From Phytohabitans sp037414955 (GTDB lineage: Bacteria > Actinomycetota > Actinomycetes > Mycobacteriales > Micromonosporaceae): DNA of 64,000 nucleotides. The stretch lies in assembly GCA_037414955.1 (NCBI GenBank), contig JBBEWH010000164.1:6860-70859 (forward strand), given 5' to 3'. The notes beneath the pieces were generated by a model, which saw nothing but the letters and a program-made list of their open reading frames with translations, was not told the DNA's origin and did no database searches. Of this stretch, positions 40,383-49,838 are shown piece after piece. Positions within the stretch are counted from its first letter, which is position 1. Every line of letters starts with the position of its first letter. Both the position numbers and the translations under genes were made by a program.

Positions 40383-42827
40383 TCAGAGGGCGAGCACCCG
40401 GTCCAGGAAATCCCGGTACCGCCGCATCGCCACCCGCATCGCCTCCGTGTCGGGCGCGTCTCCGTGCCGGCGCGGATCGAGATCGACCTGCTCGGCCAGC
40501 AGCCGCTCGGCGAGCGTGTGCACCGCGCTGGCGACCAGCGCCTGCGCCTGCGCCAGCGCCGCCTCCGGGTCGTCGACGAAGTGCGCCTTGACCTGATGCC
40601 AGTCCTCACGGACCTGGGCCGCCGCCTCATCACTCCACACGGCGATCGGCGTCTCGGCCACGTCGCCGGGCCGCAGCGGGGCGGCCACAACCGCCGCAGC
40701 CGCGGCTCCGTCGAGGTCCATCTCCTCTTCGGGTACCGGCAGAGCCGTCACCGCCGCCACGACGGCGACGGGCTCCTCGACCGGCTCTTCGATGGCCGGC
40801 TCGGCCGGATGCACCAGGAGCTCCACGTAGTCGCCCACCTCGACCTCTGCTTCGGGCCGCGCCCCGACCTCCGTCACAACCTCATCGTCCTCATCTGCCT
40901 CGTCTGCGTCGTCGCCCGCCGCAGCCGCTGCCTCAGCTCCCGCGTCGGCGGCGGGCTCCGGCTCGGATGGGGCAGCGGCGAACGGCTCCCCGTCCGGCTC
41001 GGCGACAACCCCGATGCCGGGCGCCGCCACCTCGGCACCATGTTCTGCCTCGACGTCAGGTTGCGCAATGGCGCCGACCGCAGTGCCAGGCGCGGCGTCG
41101 ATGTCAGGCTCCGCGACCGCGTTGGTCGTGGTGCCGGGTTCGGCGTCGCTGTCATGCGCCGCGACCGCGTCGAGGGCTTCGCCCGCCGGCTGTTCGGGCG
41201 CGAGCAGCGGCGCCGCCTCGTCGTGGACGGCCTCGATGTCCTCCGCGGCCGGGACGGCCGGCTCGGGCTCCGCGACTTCGGCGGGTTCGTCGACGGCCGT
41301 CGCAGGTGGCTCGCCTACCACGTCGGTCTCCGCAGCCGCCTCGGTGGCTTCGGCCGCGGGCACCACGTCGAACTCGGATTCGTCGTTGTCCGCTTCGGCT
41401 TCGACCTCGGCAGGCGCATCGACAGCGTCCGGCTCGTCCACGGTGTCGGTTTCGGCTTCAGCGGGCGTCTCGACGGCGTCCGGCTGGGCGATGGCGTCGG
41501 GCTCCGCGGCCGGCTCCGACTGATCGGCGTGTTCGGTCTCGGGCTCGTCGTCGGAAGCCGGCTCGGCGATGGCTGCCGACTCCTCGGCGAACGTAGGCTC
41601 TTCGGCGTCGCTGGACTCCACAACGGACTCCGACGGCTCAGCCGCCACGGTGGACGCGGTGGCCTCGGGCCCGTCCGCCACCTCGACGGCGGGCTCCGCC
41701 ACGGCTTCCGGCGTGGCGTCAGACTCTCCGGTCGTCCGGTCGCCGGCGTCCTCTACCGGTGCCCCGATCGGCGCTTCGGGTGCCTCGACCGACGCCTCGG
41801 TCGCAGCCAATCCGGGCTCCCCCTCGGCCTCCCGTTCCTCGTCGGTCTCCGGCCGTTCCACAGCGTCGGCGACATCGGTGATCTCAGCTGGCTCGTCAAC
41901 GTCTTCGTGATCAATGCCTTCGCCGTCACTGACGTCGGCGACCTCCGCGATCTGGTGGGACTGCGGAACGTCGGAGACGTCAGCGGCTTCGACGGACCCG
42001 TGGACCTCGGCGGCGTCCGGGGCCCCGGACGGCGTGTCGTCGGCCTCGCCCGGCACGTCCTCCGCCACCGGTGCGCCAGCGGCGGCGTTCGTCTCGGCGT
42101 CGACCTCGACCTCCGGCTCGGCGTCGGCTTCGGCCTCCGGCTCAGCTTCGGCCGCAGGTTCTGCATCGGCCTCCGGCTCGGCTTCGGCCTCGACATCGGC
42201 TTCCGGCTTTGCTTCGGCGTCGACACCGGCCTCCGGCTCGGCGTCGGCTTCGGCCTCGGCCTCCGGTTGGGTCGCGGCATCGATGTCGGCTTCCGCCTCC
42301 GGCTCGGCGTCGGCCGCAGGCTCTGCTTCGGCCTCCGGCTGGGCGTCGATGCCGGCCTCCGGCTGGGCGTCGATGCCGGCCTCGGGCTGGGCGCTGGCCC
42401 CGGCCTCGGCGTTGGGTTCGACCTCGGTGGCGGCGTCGGCTGAGGGCTCGTCGGCTGACGGCTCGTCCGCTGAGGGCTCGTCCGCGGCTGAGGGCTCGTG
42501 TGCGGAGGTGGGCGCGTCCGATGAGGACGGCGTGTGGGGGTCGGGTGCGGCCAGCGGGGCGGACTCGATGAGCTGGCTGGCGAGCGGCGGCAGCGGGCTG
42601 TGCTGTTCCTCAGTGGACCGTGGGGTGATCACGGGCATCTCGCTGGTGGGCTCGTGGAGCGCCGGCGTGTCGGTCGCGGGACGCTGGCCGGGCAGCGGGA
42701 CGGCCTCGGGCGACACGCTCAGCGTGGGCGGCGGGAAGGCCGGCGCGGGGCTGTTCGGTGTGGGGATGGCCATGGTGGCGTCGACCTGGCCATTTTGGTG
42801 GGCTGGGAGTCTCGGGGTGGGCTGCAT
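40383..42827 (-). CDS. Large acidic Ala/Glu/Pro low-complexity protein with small conserved C-terminal domain
   Basis: 814 residues. Residues 1-120 are Pro/Ser-rich. About 120-690 is dominated by EAEADAEPEA- and SADEPSADEP-type repeats, strongly acidic and surely disordered. The last 95 residues form a helical domain (VAETPIAVWSDEAAAQVRED, HFVDDPEAALAQAQALV, RVAMRRYRDFLDRVL) that I recognise from unnamed actinobacterial proteins that often carry long variable N-termini. There is no signal peptide or membrane segment. The opposite strand is also open for much of the length because of composition, but the C-terminal domain and the convergent terminator support this strand. The start ATG 42827 lacks a clear Shine-Dalgarno; ATG 42773 is an alternative. 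Confidence 0.7.
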   Translation of the reverse strand: MQPTPRLPAHQNGQVDATMAIPTPNSPAPAFPPPTLSVSPEAVPLPGQRPATDTPALHEPTSEMPVITPRSTEEQHSPLPPLASQLIESAPLAAPDPHTPSSSDAPTSAHEPSAADEPSADEPSADEPSADAATEVEPNAEAGASAQPEAGIDAQPEAGIDAQPEAEAEPAADAEPEAEADIDAATQPEAEAEADAEPEAGVDAEAKPEADVEAEAEPEADAEPAAEAEPEAEADAEPEVEVDAETNAAAGAPVAEDVPGEADDTPSGAPDAAEVHGSVEAADVSDVPQSHQIAEVADVSDGEGIDHEDVDEPAEITDVADAVERPETDEEREAEGEPGLAATEASVEAPEAPIGAPVEDAGDRTTGESDATPEAVAEPAVEVADGPEATASTVAAEPSESVVESSDAEEPTFAEESAAIAEPASDDEPETEHADQSEPAAEPDAIAQPDAVETPAEAETDTVDEPDAVDAPAEVEAEADNDESEFDVVPAAEATEAAAETDVVGEPPATAVDEPAEVAEPEPAVPAAEDIEAVHDEAAPLLAPEQPAGEALDAVAAHDSDAEPGTTTNAVAEPDIDAAPGTAVGAIAQPDVEAEHGAEVAAPGIGVVAEPDGEPFAAAPSEPEPAADAGAEAAAAAGDDADEADEDDEVVTEVGARPEAEVEVGDYVELLVHPAEPAIEEPVEEPVAVVAAVTALPVPEEEMDLDGAAAAAVVAAPLRPGDVAETPIAVWSDEAAAQVREDWHQVKAHFVDDPEAALAQAQALVASAVHTLAERLLAEQVDLDPRRHGDAPDTEAMRVAMRRYRDFLDRVLAL

Positions 42828-43089
42828 GGTGCTGTTGTTCCTCCGTCCGCTCGGCCGGACGAGCCGGCGAGAGCGGTTGCCGGCACGCCCTGGATGCGCC
42901 CAAGATCCGCCGGTACGACCACGGCGGCGCAGTCAACGTACCCTCCGCGAACACGGAGCACAGCCCCCGACAAGCCGGTCGCCTCCATGGGAACAATCGG
43001 ACGTGCCAATGTGGAGCGCCAGCAAGATCAACATGGGGGTTGCTCGCCACTCCGACTCAGGATGGCCGCGCCGGGCGGCGTTTCGCGGT

Positions 43090-43139
43090 AGATCTTGACT
43101 CGCCAACGTCGCCCCCACGACGCTGCGGCGTCAAGATCT
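43090..43139. repeat. Short GATC-edged inverted repeat
   Basis: AGATCTTGAC at 43090-43099 pairs with GTCAAGATCT at 43130-43139, 30 bp between. It is 9 bp from palindrome copy 16. The gap 42828-43222 holds these two repeats and no gene. Confidence 0.75.
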
Positions 43140-43148
43140 GACCGGTCC

Positions 43149-43173
43149 CATGATCAAGGACGCCTTGATCATG
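43149..43173. repeat. Family A palindrome, copy 16 (collapsed)
   Basis: Only 25 bp: CATGATCAAGG directly joined to ACGCCTTGATCATG. The inner arms are deleted. Upstream of hisI. Confidence 0.9.
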
Positions 43174-43222
43174 GGAGGGGCTTGGTTGGGTGGGTGCGGG
43201 CGGATGGGGAACAATCGGACGC

Positions 43223-43585
43223 GTGCCCGTGACAAGTTCCCTGGATCCCGAGATCGCCGCCCGCCTGCGGCGCACCGCCGACGGCCTCGTGGCGGCGGTG
43301 GTGCGTGAGCACTCGACGGGCGAGGTGCTGATGATGGCGTGGATGGACGACGAGGCCCTGCACCGCACCCTCACGACGGGCCGGGCCACCTACTGGTCGC
43401 GCAGCCGCCGGGAGTATTGGGTGAAGGGCGCCACGTCGGGCCACCACCAGTATGTGAAGTCGGTGGCCCTGGACTGCGACGGCGACACGCTGCTCGTCAG
43501 CGTCGAGCAGGTGGGCGCCGCCTGCCACACCGGCGCGCACACCTGCTTCTTCACCGAACTGCCGGTCAAGGGAGAAACCGCATGA
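43223..43585 (+). CDS. hisI: Phosphoribosyl-AMP cyclohydrolase
   Basis: A 120-residue monofunctional HisI (no HisE fusion), the third step of histidine synthesis. VLMMAWMDDEALHRTL, TYWSRSRREYWVKGATSGH, the metal-binding DCDGDTLL and the zinc-site CHTGAHTCFF are all present. Placed away from the main his operon and joined to trpE: its TGA overlaps the trpE ATG. The start is GTG 43223, or GTG 43229 two codons later. Confidence 0.95.
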   Translation: MPVTSSLDPEIAARLRRTADGLVAAVVREHSTGEVLMMAWMDDEALHRTLTTGRATYWSRSRREYWVKGATSGHHQYVKSVALDCDGDTLLVSVEQVGAACHTGAHTCFFTELPVKGETA

Positions 43586-45138
43586 CGACCGGTGCCGTCA
43601 GCCCGGACGAGGCGACGTTCCTGGCGCTGGCGGCCACCCGCCGCGTCGTACCCGTGACCCGCCGGCTGCTGGCCGACGGCGAGACGCCGGTCGGGGTGTA
43701 CCGGAAGCTGGCGGGCGGCCCGGGCACGTTCCTGCTGGAGTCGGCGGAGCAGGGCGCGGGGCCGGCGGGCACCGCCTGGTCGCGGTATTCGTTCGTCGGC
43801 GTCCGCAGCGTCGCCACCCTGGTCGAGCGCGACGGCCGGGCGGCCTGGCTGGGCACGCCGCCGGCGGGCCTGCCGACCGAGGGCGAGGTGCTCGAGGTCC
43901 TGCGGGCGACGGTGCGCGCGCTGACCGGCGAGCCGACGGAAGGCGACCCACCGAAGGCGCCCGGCGACCTGCCGCCGCTGACCGGCGGCATGGTGGGCTA
44001 TCTGGGATACGACCTGGTGCGCCGCTTCGAGCGACTGCCCACCCTGGCGGAAGACGACATCGGCCTGCCGGAGCTGGGCATGATGCTCGCGACCGACCTG
44101 GTGGTGCTCGACCACTATGCCGGTTCGGCGATCCTGGTGGCGAACGCGGTGCTGCCCGAGGGGAGCACCGACGACGACAAGAAGGCGGCCTACCACCAGG
44201 CGGTCGGCCGGCTGGACGCGATGACCACGGCGCTGTCCCGCCCGATCCCGCCGATGATCTCCACCGTCGACAGCGCGCCGCCGGCCACGACGGCGAGCAG
44301 CCGCACCGAGCCGGGCGCCTACCCGAAGGCGGTGGAGGCGGCCAAGGAGGCGATCCGGGCCGGCGAGTGCTTCCAGATCGTGGTGGCGCAGCGGTTCGAG
44401 CGGGCGACGGACGCCGACCCGCTCGACGTGTACCGGGTGCTGCGCAGCACCAATCCCAGCCCGTACATGTACCTGTTGCGGTTCGACGACTTCGACATCG
44501 TGGGCTCGTCGCCGGAGGCGCACCTGAAGGTGTCGGGTGGACCGGTGAAACGCGCCTTGCTGCACCCGATCGCCGGCACCCGGCCGCGCGGTGCGACGCC
44601 GGAGGCGGACGCGGCGCTCGCCGCCGAGCTGATCGGCGACCCGAAGGAGCGCAGCGAGCACGTGATGCTGGTCGACCTCGGCCGCAACGACCTCGGGCGG
44701 GTGTGCCGGCCGGGCACCGTGGAGGTGCCGGAGTTCGCCACCATCGAGCGGTACAGCCACGTGATGCACATCGTGTCCACCGTCGTGGGTGAGCTGCGCG
44801 CGGAGCAGACCGCGTTCGACGCGCTGGCCGCGACGTTCCCGGCGGGCACGCTCTCCGGCGCGCCCAAGGTCCGCGCCATGGAGATCATCGAGGAGCTGGA
44901 GCCGACCCGGCGCGGCCTGTACGGCGGCACGGTGGGCTATTTCGGGTTCGGCGGCGACATGGACATGGCGATCGCGATCCGCACCGCGTTGATGCGCGGC
45001 GGCCGGGCGTACGTGTCGGCGGGGGCCGGCATCGTCGCCGACTCGGATCCGCTGGCGGAGGAGCGCGAGACGCAGAGCAAGGCCGCCGCCGTGCTCGCCG
45101 CGATCGCCGCCGCCGAGACCCTGAAGGCGGCCCGATGA
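43582..45138 (+). CDS. trpE: Anthranilate synthase component I
   Basis: 518 residues. Converts chorismate to anthranilate with ammonia from TrpG. The N-terminal region has LLESAEQG (the LLES motif of tryptophan feedback inhibition). The chorismate-binding domain has ECFQIVVAQRFE, PSPYMYLLRF, HPIAGTRPRG, DLGRNDLGRV and FPAGTLSGAPKVRAMEI. TrpG and TrpD are not in the window. Overlaps hisI by 4 bp. Confidence 0.97.
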   Translation: MTTGAVSPDEATFLALAATRRVVPVTRRLLADGETPVGVYRKLAGGPGTFLLESAEQGAGPAGTAWSRYSFVGVRSVATLVERDGRAAWLGTPPAGLPTEGEVLEVLRATVRALTGEPTEGDPPKAPGDLPPLTGGMVGYLGYDLVRRFERLPTLAEDDIGLPELGMMLATDLVVLDHYAGSAILVANAVLPEGSTDDDKKAAYHQAVGRLDAMTTALSRPIPPMISTVDSAPPATTASSRTEPGAYPKAVEAAKEAIRAGECFQIVVAQRFERATDADPLDVYRVLRSTNPSPYMYLLRFDDFDIVGSSPEAHLKVSGGPVKRALLHPIAGTRPRGATPEADAALAAELIGDPKERSEHVMLVDLGRNDLGRVCRPGTVEVPEFATIERYSHVMHIVSTVVGELRAEQTAFDALAATFPAGTLSGAPKVRAMEIIEELEPTRRGLYGGTVGYFGFGGDMDMAIAIRTALMRGGRAYVSAGAGIVADSDPLAEERETQSKAAAVLAAIAAAETLKAAR

Positions 45139-45149
45139 GGATGCCACCC

Positions 45150-45205
45150 CATGATCAAGGCGTCCCTGTAGTCGTTAGAACGACTTGAAGGACGCCTTGA
45201 TCATG
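45150..45205. repeat. Family A palindrome, copy 17
   Basis: A 56-bp copy between trpE and the membrane protein gene. The terminal ATG (45203-45205) may be the start codon of that gene, with GAAGGA in the right arm as a Shine-Dalgarno-like sequence. Confidence 0.95.
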
Positions 45206-45703
45206 GGAAACAACCGGCGGGAGATGGCATACGCCGTCGTGCTCTGTGCGGCGGGGGCTGGGCTGGCGCTGTTCGCGGCGACCCGCACCTGGACGGTCGA
45301 GGTGCTCGCGCGCCCCGAGCCGATGCCCGCCGTGCGGACCGCGCGCACCGGTGGCGACCTGCTGCCGTGGCTGCCCGCGCTCGCGCTGGTGGCACTGGCC
45401 GGCGCCGGCGCGATCATCGCCACCAGGGGTGCGGCGCGCGCCACGCTCGGCGTACTCCTGGCGGTGATCGGTGCCGGCGTGGCCGCGGGCGGAGCCTACG
45501 GTCTGAGCGAAAGCACCGCGTGGCCGCTGGGCTGCGTCGCCGGCGGCCTGTTGGCCGCCGCGGGCGGCGCGTTCACCGTCGCGCGCGGGCGCCGCTGGTC
45601 AAGTCTGGGTACGCGTTACGAGCGCGCGCCCGAGCCGACCTCGGCCGGCGCGGCCGGCGCCTGGGACGCGCTGGACAGGGGAGAGGACCCGACACTCAAC
45701 TGA
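45203..45703 (+). CDS. Trp-biosynthesis-associated membrane protein (TIGR02234-like)
   Basis: 166 residues with four hydrophobic segments (about 9-26, 50-72, 80-100 and 108-128) and the typical extracytoplasmic RTWTVEVLARPEPMPAVRT. Members lie between trpE and trpC in many actinobacteria; their role is unknown. ATG 45203 falls inside palindrome copy 17; ATG 45224 (MAYAVVL) is an alternative. Its 3' end overlaps a minus-strand ORF by 88 bp. Confidence 0.85.
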   Translation: MGNNRREMAYAVVLCAAGAGLALFAATRTWTVEVLARPEPMPAVRTARTGGDLLPWLPALALVALAGAGAIIATRGAARATLGVLLAVIGAGVAAGGAYGLSESTAWPLGCVAGGLLAAAGGAFTVARGRRWSSLGTRYERAPEPTSAGAAGAWDALDRGEDPTLN

Positions 45704-45897
45704 GTGACCTGCTGGCGCAGGGCGGCGAGCTGGGCGGCGCGGGCGCGGTCGGCGCAGACCGCCTCCCACGCGTTGCCGCGGGCGGTGCGCACCCGGGCGT
45801 CGCCGACGACCGCGCGCTCGACGGTGTCGATCACGCCGAAGGCCACGGAAAGCACGGTGCGGGGGATCGCGACGATGCCGTGCTCGGGTGTGCTCAT
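45616..45897 (-). CDS. Small conserved hypothetical protein
   Basis: A 93-residue protein starting MSTPEHGIVAIPRTVLSVAFG, with a helical middle (VIDTVERAVVGDARVRTARG, WEAVCADRARAAQLAALRQQ). Sequences of this look recur in Micromonosporaceae as I recall, without known function. Its 3' end overlaps the trp membrane-protein gene by 88 bp on the opposite strand; the overlapping C-terminal part is low-complexity (Ser/Ala/Pro), so the true end may be earlier in function if not in sequence. Confidence 0.6.
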   Translation of the reverse strand: MSTPEHGIVAIPRTVLSVAFGVIDTVERAVVGDARVRTARGNAWEAVCADRARAAQLAALRQQVTQLSVGSSPLSSASQAPAAPAEVGSGARS

Positions 45898-46207
45898 GCT
45901 TCGCTCCCCAAAAGATCAAGGTGGCTGCCGCCCTGGGAAATTCTGCCTGATACACATCCTCATCTGCTCGTGTTTCCACACACCGACCGCGAGGTTTCGG
46001 TCACTGGTCTACGTCACATCCGGTGGCGGGCCGCGGTCCGTACCCACCGGTGACCGACGCTGGCGATGCCAGAGGGTGAACCACTGGTTACCGGGCCGGG
46101 GCATTATGCACCAGTCCATGGGGTGAGGCGGCCCATACCCCGGACTCCGACCAATCCGTGGCGCCTCATAGCATCGGGCGATGACACCCGGAAAGGGGAG
46201 TCCGTTG
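45898..46207. other. Intergenic region upstream of trpC
   Basis: 310 bp, less GC-rich than its surroundings at 45940-46020. It presumably holds the promoters for the minus-strand small gene and trpC. I looked for a leader peptide with tandem Trp codons and did not find one. No strong hairpin seen. Confidence 0.5.
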
Positions 46208-47073
46208 GTGACTGCTGAGCATGCGAACGCGGATGACGATGGCTTCCGGCCGTCGGCCGGGCCGCCCGTGAGTGTGCTCGACGAAATCCTCGCAGGCGTG
46301 CGCGAGGACGTCGAGCAGCGACAACAGCTGGTCTCGCTGGAGCGGGTGAAGGAGCTGGCGGCGGCGGCGCCACCGGCGCTCGACGCCTACGCCGCCCTGC
46401 GCCGTCCCGGGGTGGCGGTGATCGCCGAGGTGAAGCGGTCGTCGCCGTCGAAGGGCCAGCTCGCTGAGATCCCGGACCCGGCCGACCTGGCCACGGAGTA
46501 CGCGGCGGGCGGCGCCCGGTGCATCAGCGTGCTGACCGAGGGGCGGTGGTTCGGCGGCTCGCTCGACGACCTGGTGTCCGTGAAGGCGGCGGTCGACGTG
46601 CCGGTGCTGCGCAAGGACTTCGTGGTCTCCAGCTACCAGGTGCACGAGGCGCGGGCGCACGGCGCCGACCTGGTGCTGCTGATCGTGGCCGCCCTCGAGC
46701 AGAACGTGCTGGTCGGTCTGCTGGAGCGGATCGAGTCGCTGGGCATGACCGCGCTGGTCGAGGTGCACACCGAGGAAGAGGCCGACCGGGCGCTCGAGGC
46801 CGGCGCGCAGGTGATCGGCGTCAACGCCCGCGACCTGCGCACCCTGGAGGTGGACCGGTCGGTCTTCGAGCGCATCGCGCCCGGGCTGCCGAGCCGCATC
46901 GTGAAGATCGCCGAGTCGGGCGTGCGGGGTCCGCACGACCTGATCCGGTACGCGTCGGCGGGCGCCGACGCGGTACTGGTGGGGGAGGGTCTGGTGACCC
47001 AGAAGAGTCCGCGGGACGCGGTGGCCGAGCTGGTCAACGCCGGCAACCACCCGGCGACCCCGCGTCCGGTCCG

Positions 47074-47077
<4 letters not shown>
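46208..47077 (+). CDS. trpC: Indole-3-glycerol phosphate synthase
   Basis: 289 residues, a TIM barrel closing CdRP to indole-3-glycerol phosphate. VAVIAEVKRSSPSKG, ISVLTEGRWFGGS, VLRKDFVVSSYQVHEARAHG, IGVNARDLRTLEVD and IAESGVRG are in order. GTG 46208 was chosen with AGGGGAG eight nt upstream; TTG 46205 is adjacent. About 30 residues precede the usual N-terminus. Its stop overlaps the trpB ATG. Confidence 0.96.
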
Positions 47078-48281
<1,204 letters not shown>

Positions 48282-48285
<4 letters not shown>

Positions 48286-49079
48286 GCATCTCTGTCGCCT
48301 TCGAGAAGGCGCGCGCCGAGGGCCGGGCCCTGGTCGTCGGGTGCATGCCCGCCGGGTTCCCCACCGTCGACGGCAGCATCGCGGCGATGACGGCGATGGC
48401 CGAGTCGGGCCTCGACGTGATCGAGGTGGAGCTGCCGTACTCCGACCCGGTCATGGACGGCCCGGTCATCCAGAAGGCCAGCGACATCGCCCTGGCCGGT
48501 GGCGTGCGCACCCGCGACACGCTGCGGATCATCGAGACGGTGGCCGCGACCGGGGTGCCGGTCGTGCTGATGACGTACTGGAACCCCATCGAGCGGTACG
48601 GCGTGGACGCGTTCGCCCGCGACCTGGCCGCGGCCGGCGCCACCGGCATGATCACGCCGGACCTGATCCCGGACGAGGCCGACGAGTGGCTGGCCGCCTC
48701 CGACGCGCACCGCCTCGACCGCACGTTCCTGGTGTCGCCGTCGTCCACCGACGCGCGCATCGAGATGACCGTGCGGCACTGCCGCGGCTTCGTCTACGCC
48801 ACCTCGATCATGGGCGTCACCGGCGCCCGCGAGCAGACGTCGTCGATGGCGCCCGAGCTGGTGGCCCGGGTGCGCCCGGTGACCGACCTGCCGGTGGGCG
48901 TCGGGCTGGGCGTGCGCGACGGCGCGCAGGCCGGCGTGGTGGGGGCGTACGCGGACGGCGTGATCGTCGGCAGCGCCCTCATCCGGTGCCTGCTGGACGC
49001 GCCCGACCTCGACGCGGGCCTGGGCGCGCTGCGCGCCTTGAGCGCCGACCTCGCCGCCGGCGTCCGCGCCGTGCGCTAG
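48282..49079 (+). CDS. trpA: Tryptophan synthase alpha chain
   Basis: 265 residues, a TIM barrel cleaving indole-3-glycerol phosphate. The catalytic Glu and Asp are in IEVELPYSDPVMDGPVIQ. YATSIMGVTGAR and VGLGVRDGAQAG form the phosphate site. Last gene of the trpCBA operon; palindrome copy 18 follows 44 bp downstream. Confidence 0.97.
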
Positions 49080-49123
49080 CGCACGGCTCTGCACTTTGTC
49101 GCCCGCGCTCCGCGCGCCGCTCC

Positions 49124-49179
49124 CATGATCAAGGCGTCCTTCAAGTCGTTAGGACTACTTGAAGGACGCCCTGATCATG
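49124..49179. repeat. Family A palindrome, copy 18
   Basis: A 56-bp copy between convergent trpA and Nudix genes. One outer A-C mismatch (AAGG against CCCT). It holds the Nudix TGA (49175-49177). Confidence 0.95.
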
Positions 49180-49675
49180 AAGAGGTGGCGAGGGCGGGGA
49201 TGGGCTCGGCGTCGGTGGCGTCGGGGATCTCCGGCTCGGCATCCCGCTGCACCGCCCGCAGCACGCCCGCGCGCCCGGCGACCGCGTCCGCGATGGCGAC
49301 CCGGGCCGTGGGGGTCATCGGCTCGGGCAGCGTGTCCGGGTCGTGCCAGGAGAGCCGGCTGATGCGTCCCGGCGCGTTGACCGACGCCTCGCCGCCCGCG
49401 ATCTCCGCCCGGAACACGTGCATCAGCACGTCGGGCAGGTCTTCGCCGCAGGAGTCGCCGGTGAGCTGGTAGATGCCCACCAGATGAAGCATGTGGGTCT
49501 CGAGCCCGGTCTCCTCGCGGATGTCGCGAACAGCCGCGTGCATCGGGCTCTCCGACTGGCGGATCCGGCCACCGGGCAGGCACCACTGGTGGTGCCCCTG
49601 GCGGAGCTGACAGAGCAGGACGCGGCCGGCGGGATCGCTGATCACGGCGGCGACCGCGGTGGTCAAGGAGCTCAT
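49175..49675 (-). CDS. Nudix hydrolase
   Basis: 166 residues. The Nudix box GGRIRQSESPMHAAVRDIRE followed by ETGL fits GX5EX7REUXEEXGU. The N-terminal TAVAAVISDPAGRVLLCQLR and WCLPGG are typical. Substrate unknown (nucleoside diphosphate derivative). ATG 49675 chosen; a TTG two codons upstream is possible. The stop comes from palindrome copy 18. Confidence 0.92.
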   Translation of the reverse strand: MSSLTTAVAAVISDPAGRVLLCQLRQGHHQWCLPGGRIRQSESPMHAAVRDIREETGLETHMLHLVGIYQLTGDSCGEDLPDVLMHVFRAEIAGGEASVNAPGRISRLSWHDPDTLPEPMTPTARVAIADAVAGRAGVLRAVQRDAEPEIPDATDAEPIPALATSS

Positions 49676-49719
49676 GGACAAGCAGCCTATGCCCGCTCAC
49701 CCGATAAGTCAGCCGCTGC

Positions 49720-49787
49720 TTCTCATGACCAGTTCTCATGACCAGGGCGCGCTCGCGTATCGCTCAGGCGCCCTCGCGTATCGCTCA
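49720..49787. repeat. Two tandem direct repeats upstream of lgt
   Basis: TTCTCATGACCAG occurs twice in tandem (49720-49745); CTCGCGTATCGCTCA occurs twice (49752-49766, 49773-49787), period 21. They lie between divergent Nudix and lgt and could be protein-binding sites. Confidence 0.7.
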
Positions 49788-49838
49788 TGAGTGCCCGGGG
49801 TGACGCGAGGGGGCCTCTCGACGGTAGCGTGTGCACCC

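Noticed and set aside
40380..42443. A 687-codon plus-strand frame opposite the acidic repeat protein
   Set aside because: Its Gly/Arg/Leu-rich repeats mirror the acidic repeats of the minus strand. The minus-strand frame ends in a recognisable conserved domain next to a bidirectional terminator.
45898..46207. Tryptophan attenuator or T-box upstream of trpC
   Set aside because: No leader peptide with adjacent Trp codons, no T-box sequence and no alternative hairpins were found.
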